From: JAVKSL01 sp050744225
GTDB lineage: Bacteria; Actinomycetota; Acidimicrobiia; Acidimicrobiales; JAJPHD01
Length of the DNA: 6,166 bases
Direction of reading: 5' to 3'
Assembly: GCA_050744225.1 (NCBI GenBank)
Contig: JBOGGT010000062.1
Coordinates: 1 to 6,166, forward strand
Shown in pieces: positions 4,714 through 6,166 of this stretch; within the stretch, counting starts at the first letter, position 1; each line of letters starts with the position of its first letter. The notes under the pieces are model-generated. The model worked only from the letters and a program-made list of their open reading frames with translations, was not told the DNA's origin and made no database searches. The translations under genes and the position numbers were made by a program.

Positions 4714-6166
4714 TAGCTGCTAGCCCCTGGCACCGGAATTGCTGGGCTGGCTTCGAGGAGCCATTCGACGCCCCCGGGGGTATCACGGACCTCGACGCCG
4801 AGCGCGGTGAGCTGGTCGCGCAGGGCGTCGGCGTCCTCGAACCGCCGGGTTGCACGCGCCCGGGATCGTTGCTCCAGGAGCGCCTCCACAAAGGGCCCGA
4901 CCACCTCACGCTGGTCCCGCGCTCCCACCTTGGCCAACTGCCCCAGCGACAGCACCATCGAGTGAAGGGTGTCGCGCGCCCGGTCGGCCTCGTCTGACTG
5001 GAGGGTGTCCCGGGACCAGGCGACGATGTCGTCGTCCAAGGCCAGGATCGCGCGAACCGCGCCGTTGGCATCCCGGTCGCCCACCGCAGTGTCAAATGCC
5101 TCTCGGCGTTCCCTGGCACATCCCGCAAGGGACGGAGCACCTGCGCGAGCCCCCGGCCCGACGGAAGTGCCCGTCCCCGGCTCGGCGGAAACTCCGACCC
5201 CCACCGGCCCGGCCGAAACTCCAACCCCCACCGGCCCGGCGGATACACCGGCGGCGCCCGCTTGCGCCCGGGTGGCCGGCCTGGTGGTGGACCCACCGCG
5301 CGCCAGGTCCTCTGCCGCCTGGGCGAGGTCGGTGATGGGCAGGGTCTGGCCGGCGCCGAAGGTCGCAGAGCTACCCTTGGCGCGCACCGTTACCACGCCC
5401 AGGCCCACCACAGAGGCCGAGCCTTCCTCCAGGTCCAGCACCAAGCCGGTGTGTTCGTCGACCCCGAGCACAAAGGAGCCCTCGGGAAGAGAGTCCTCCA
5501 TCCCCGCCAGCCGCCGCTCGCCCAGGTAGCAAAATCTGGTGTCGTGGTTCCCGCCCTCCGCGTTGTTGTAGTGCGGGATGACCGCCGCGCTAAGCCCGGC
5601 GAGGGCCAAAAGGTCCAGGCCCGCCAGCCAGTGAGGGTCGGAGCCGGCCTTGTAGATCTCATAAACCGGGACCGTCGCCACCCCGAGGGTGAGGGCCGCA
5701 GCGCTGGCGAAGGTTATCGCCCCCCCCACGCCGCCAACTCGCAGTTTGTCTGCCAAGAGCGAGGGTAGCGCAGAGGCGGCCCACACGCCCAGCGCGTAGG
5801 TCGGGCTGCCCGGCCCGGCGAAGACAAAGCTCGCCCCGCTGACCGACTGCACGAATCTCGCCCGTTCCACAGGGTCCTCGATCCCGGCCCGTCGGAAGCT
5901 GGCGACCCCCAGGGTCGCGCCGACGCTGTCGCGGAAGTAGGACTGTGCCCGCGCCACGATGTCGTCGGCGTTCTCCTGGAACCCGAACGGAGTGTCCAGC
6001 ACCACCGCCGGCACCGGTGTCGGCCCCAGGCGCGCGAAGGTCGCCCGGTGGACTTTGACCATGGTGGGGCTGGTCTCGCCCGAGCCCATGACGACCAGCA
6101 GCCGGGGCAGCCCGCCCCCGCCATTGCCGGCCTCGCCATTGCCGGCCTCGCCGGCCTCGCCGGCCT
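4713..6166 (-). CDS. S51/cyanophycinase-like domain fused to CysRS-like C-terminal tail, 5' partial
   Basis: Numbering is from the internal Met at 6089-6087. The frame stays open upstream to the window edge, where LPRLLVV forms the first strand of the fold, so the real start lies beyond 6166. Residues 1-240 resemble the peptidase S51/cyanophycinase group (class I amidotransferase-like fold). They show a GSGE opening, FVFAGPGSPTYALG (88-101), a nucleophile-elbow-like FASAAAL (127-133) with candidate Ser129, IPHYNN (171-176) and GVDEHTGLVLDL (209-220), the typical 'DExTAL' strand. A low-complexity Gly/Ala/Val/Pro linker (about 265-325) contains a 9-residue repeat. The C-terminal region (about 345-445), with ILALDDDI, RRFEDADALRDQLTALGVEV and DTPGGVEWLL, closely resembles the tail of cysteinyl-tRNA synthetase (CysS/YqeB C-terminal type). 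The catalytic Rossmann domain of CysRS is absent, so it is not a synthetase. Biological role and substrate are unknown. It converges on the phosphoesterase gene. Confidence 0.75.
   Translation of the reverse strand, partial: AGEAGEAGNGEAGNGGGGLPRLLVVMGSGETSPTMVKVHRATFARLGPTPVPAVVLDTPFGFQENADDIVARAQSYFRDSVGATLGVASFRRAGIEDPVERARFVQSVSGASFVFAGPGSPTYALGVWAASALPSLLADKLRVGGVGGAITFASAAALTLGVATVPVYEIYKAGSDPHWLAGLDLLALAGLSAAVIPHYNNAEGGNHDTRFCYLGERRLAGMEDSLPEGSFVLGVDEHTGLVLDLEEGSASVVGLGVVTVRAKGSSATFGAGQTLPITDLAQAAEDLARGGSTTRPATRAQAGAAGVSAGPVGVGVSAGPVGVGVSAEPGTGTSVGPGARAGAPSLAGCARERREAFDTAVGDRDANGAVRAILALDDDIVAWSRDTLQSDEADRARDTLHSMVLSLGQLAKVGARDQREVVGPFVEALLEQRSRARATRRFEDADALRDQLTALGVEVRDTPGGVEWLLEASPAIPVPGASS
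5188..5241. repeat. 27-bp tandem repeat, two units, in the linker of the S51-like gene
   Basis: The unit occurs at 5188-5214 and 5215-5241 with two visible differences. A diverged third copy adjoins at lower coordinates. On the minus strand it encodes the nonapeptide VSAGPVGVG twice, followed by VSAEPGTGT. Unit length is a multiple of three, so copy-number change would alter linker length without breaking the frame. Confidence 0.9.
6120..6166. repeat. 15-bp/9-bp GC-rich tandem repeats at right edge
   Basis: A 15-bp unit is present at 6120-6134 and 6135-6149, followed by the 9-bp unit gccggcctc at 6150-6158 and a partial copy to the edge. In the minus-strand frame this reads as repeated Glu-Ala-Gly with Asn-Gly insertions, just before the first beta strand of the S51-like domain. 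Whether it is translated as an N-terminal extension depends on the start codon, which is outside the window. Confidence 0.85.

Noticed and set aside
5714..6139. Minus-strand open frame with an ATG at 6139
   Set aside because: It overlaps the S51-like gene in another frame. Its translation is Arg/Trp/Pro-rich with no motif, whereas the overlapping frame contains the conserved GSGE, PHYNN and DEHTGL motifs.
1..6166. CRISPR array, insertion sequence or rRNA gene
   Set aside because: No spaced direct repeats, no transposase motif or terminal inverted repeats, and no rRNA-like sequence are visible. The tandem repeats seen are short and intragenic.

Overview
The window is GC-rich with strong purine-rich Shine-Dalgarno sites, GTG/TTG codons at possible starts, an actinobacterial-type tRNA-Glu and a perfect actinobacterial DnaA-box string. 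It most likely comes from the chromosome of a high-GC actinomycete (Actinomycetota; class not resolved). It appears to cross the edge of an integrated element into core chromosome.

Left part (1-2445, all minus strand): a tyrosine-recombinase integrase starts 113 bp from the 3' end of an intact tRNA-Glu(UUC). Its catalytic set is complete, but the reading frame breaks once in a C/G-rich repeat. Downstream of it, after a 112-bp gap, lies a TIGR04255-family protein of unknown function. Directly behind that (stop TAA touching start ATG) is a small unrecognised gene that runs off the left edge. The arrangement tRNA 3' end - integrase - accessory genes is that of an integrative element inserted at a tRNA. 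The window would hold one end of the element, with the second attachment site somewhere beyond base 1.

Middle (2446-2769): the tRNA-Glu gene with its own promoter on the minus strand, then a short divergent intergenic region.

Right part (2770-6166): a secreted phosphoesterase of the phospholipase C/acid phosphatase family on the plus strand, with its last ~98 codons displaced by a one-base frameshift. A long hairpin separates it from a convergent minus-strand gene that runs off the right edge. That gene encodes an S51/cyanophycinase-like domain joined by a repetitive Gly/Ala/Val/Pro linker to a tail resembling the C-terminus of cysteinyl-tRNA synthetase.

The left genes probably act as one mobile-element transcription unit. 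The right genes look like resident chromosomal genes with no evident link to each other. Two independent one-base frame breaks in otherwise well-formed genes raise the question of sequence indels versus real decay. The most notable points are the S51-CysRS-tail fusion, the TIGR04255 two-gene cassette at the tRNA-borne integration edge, and the long hairpin that places two DnaA-box-like sequences in opposite orientation.
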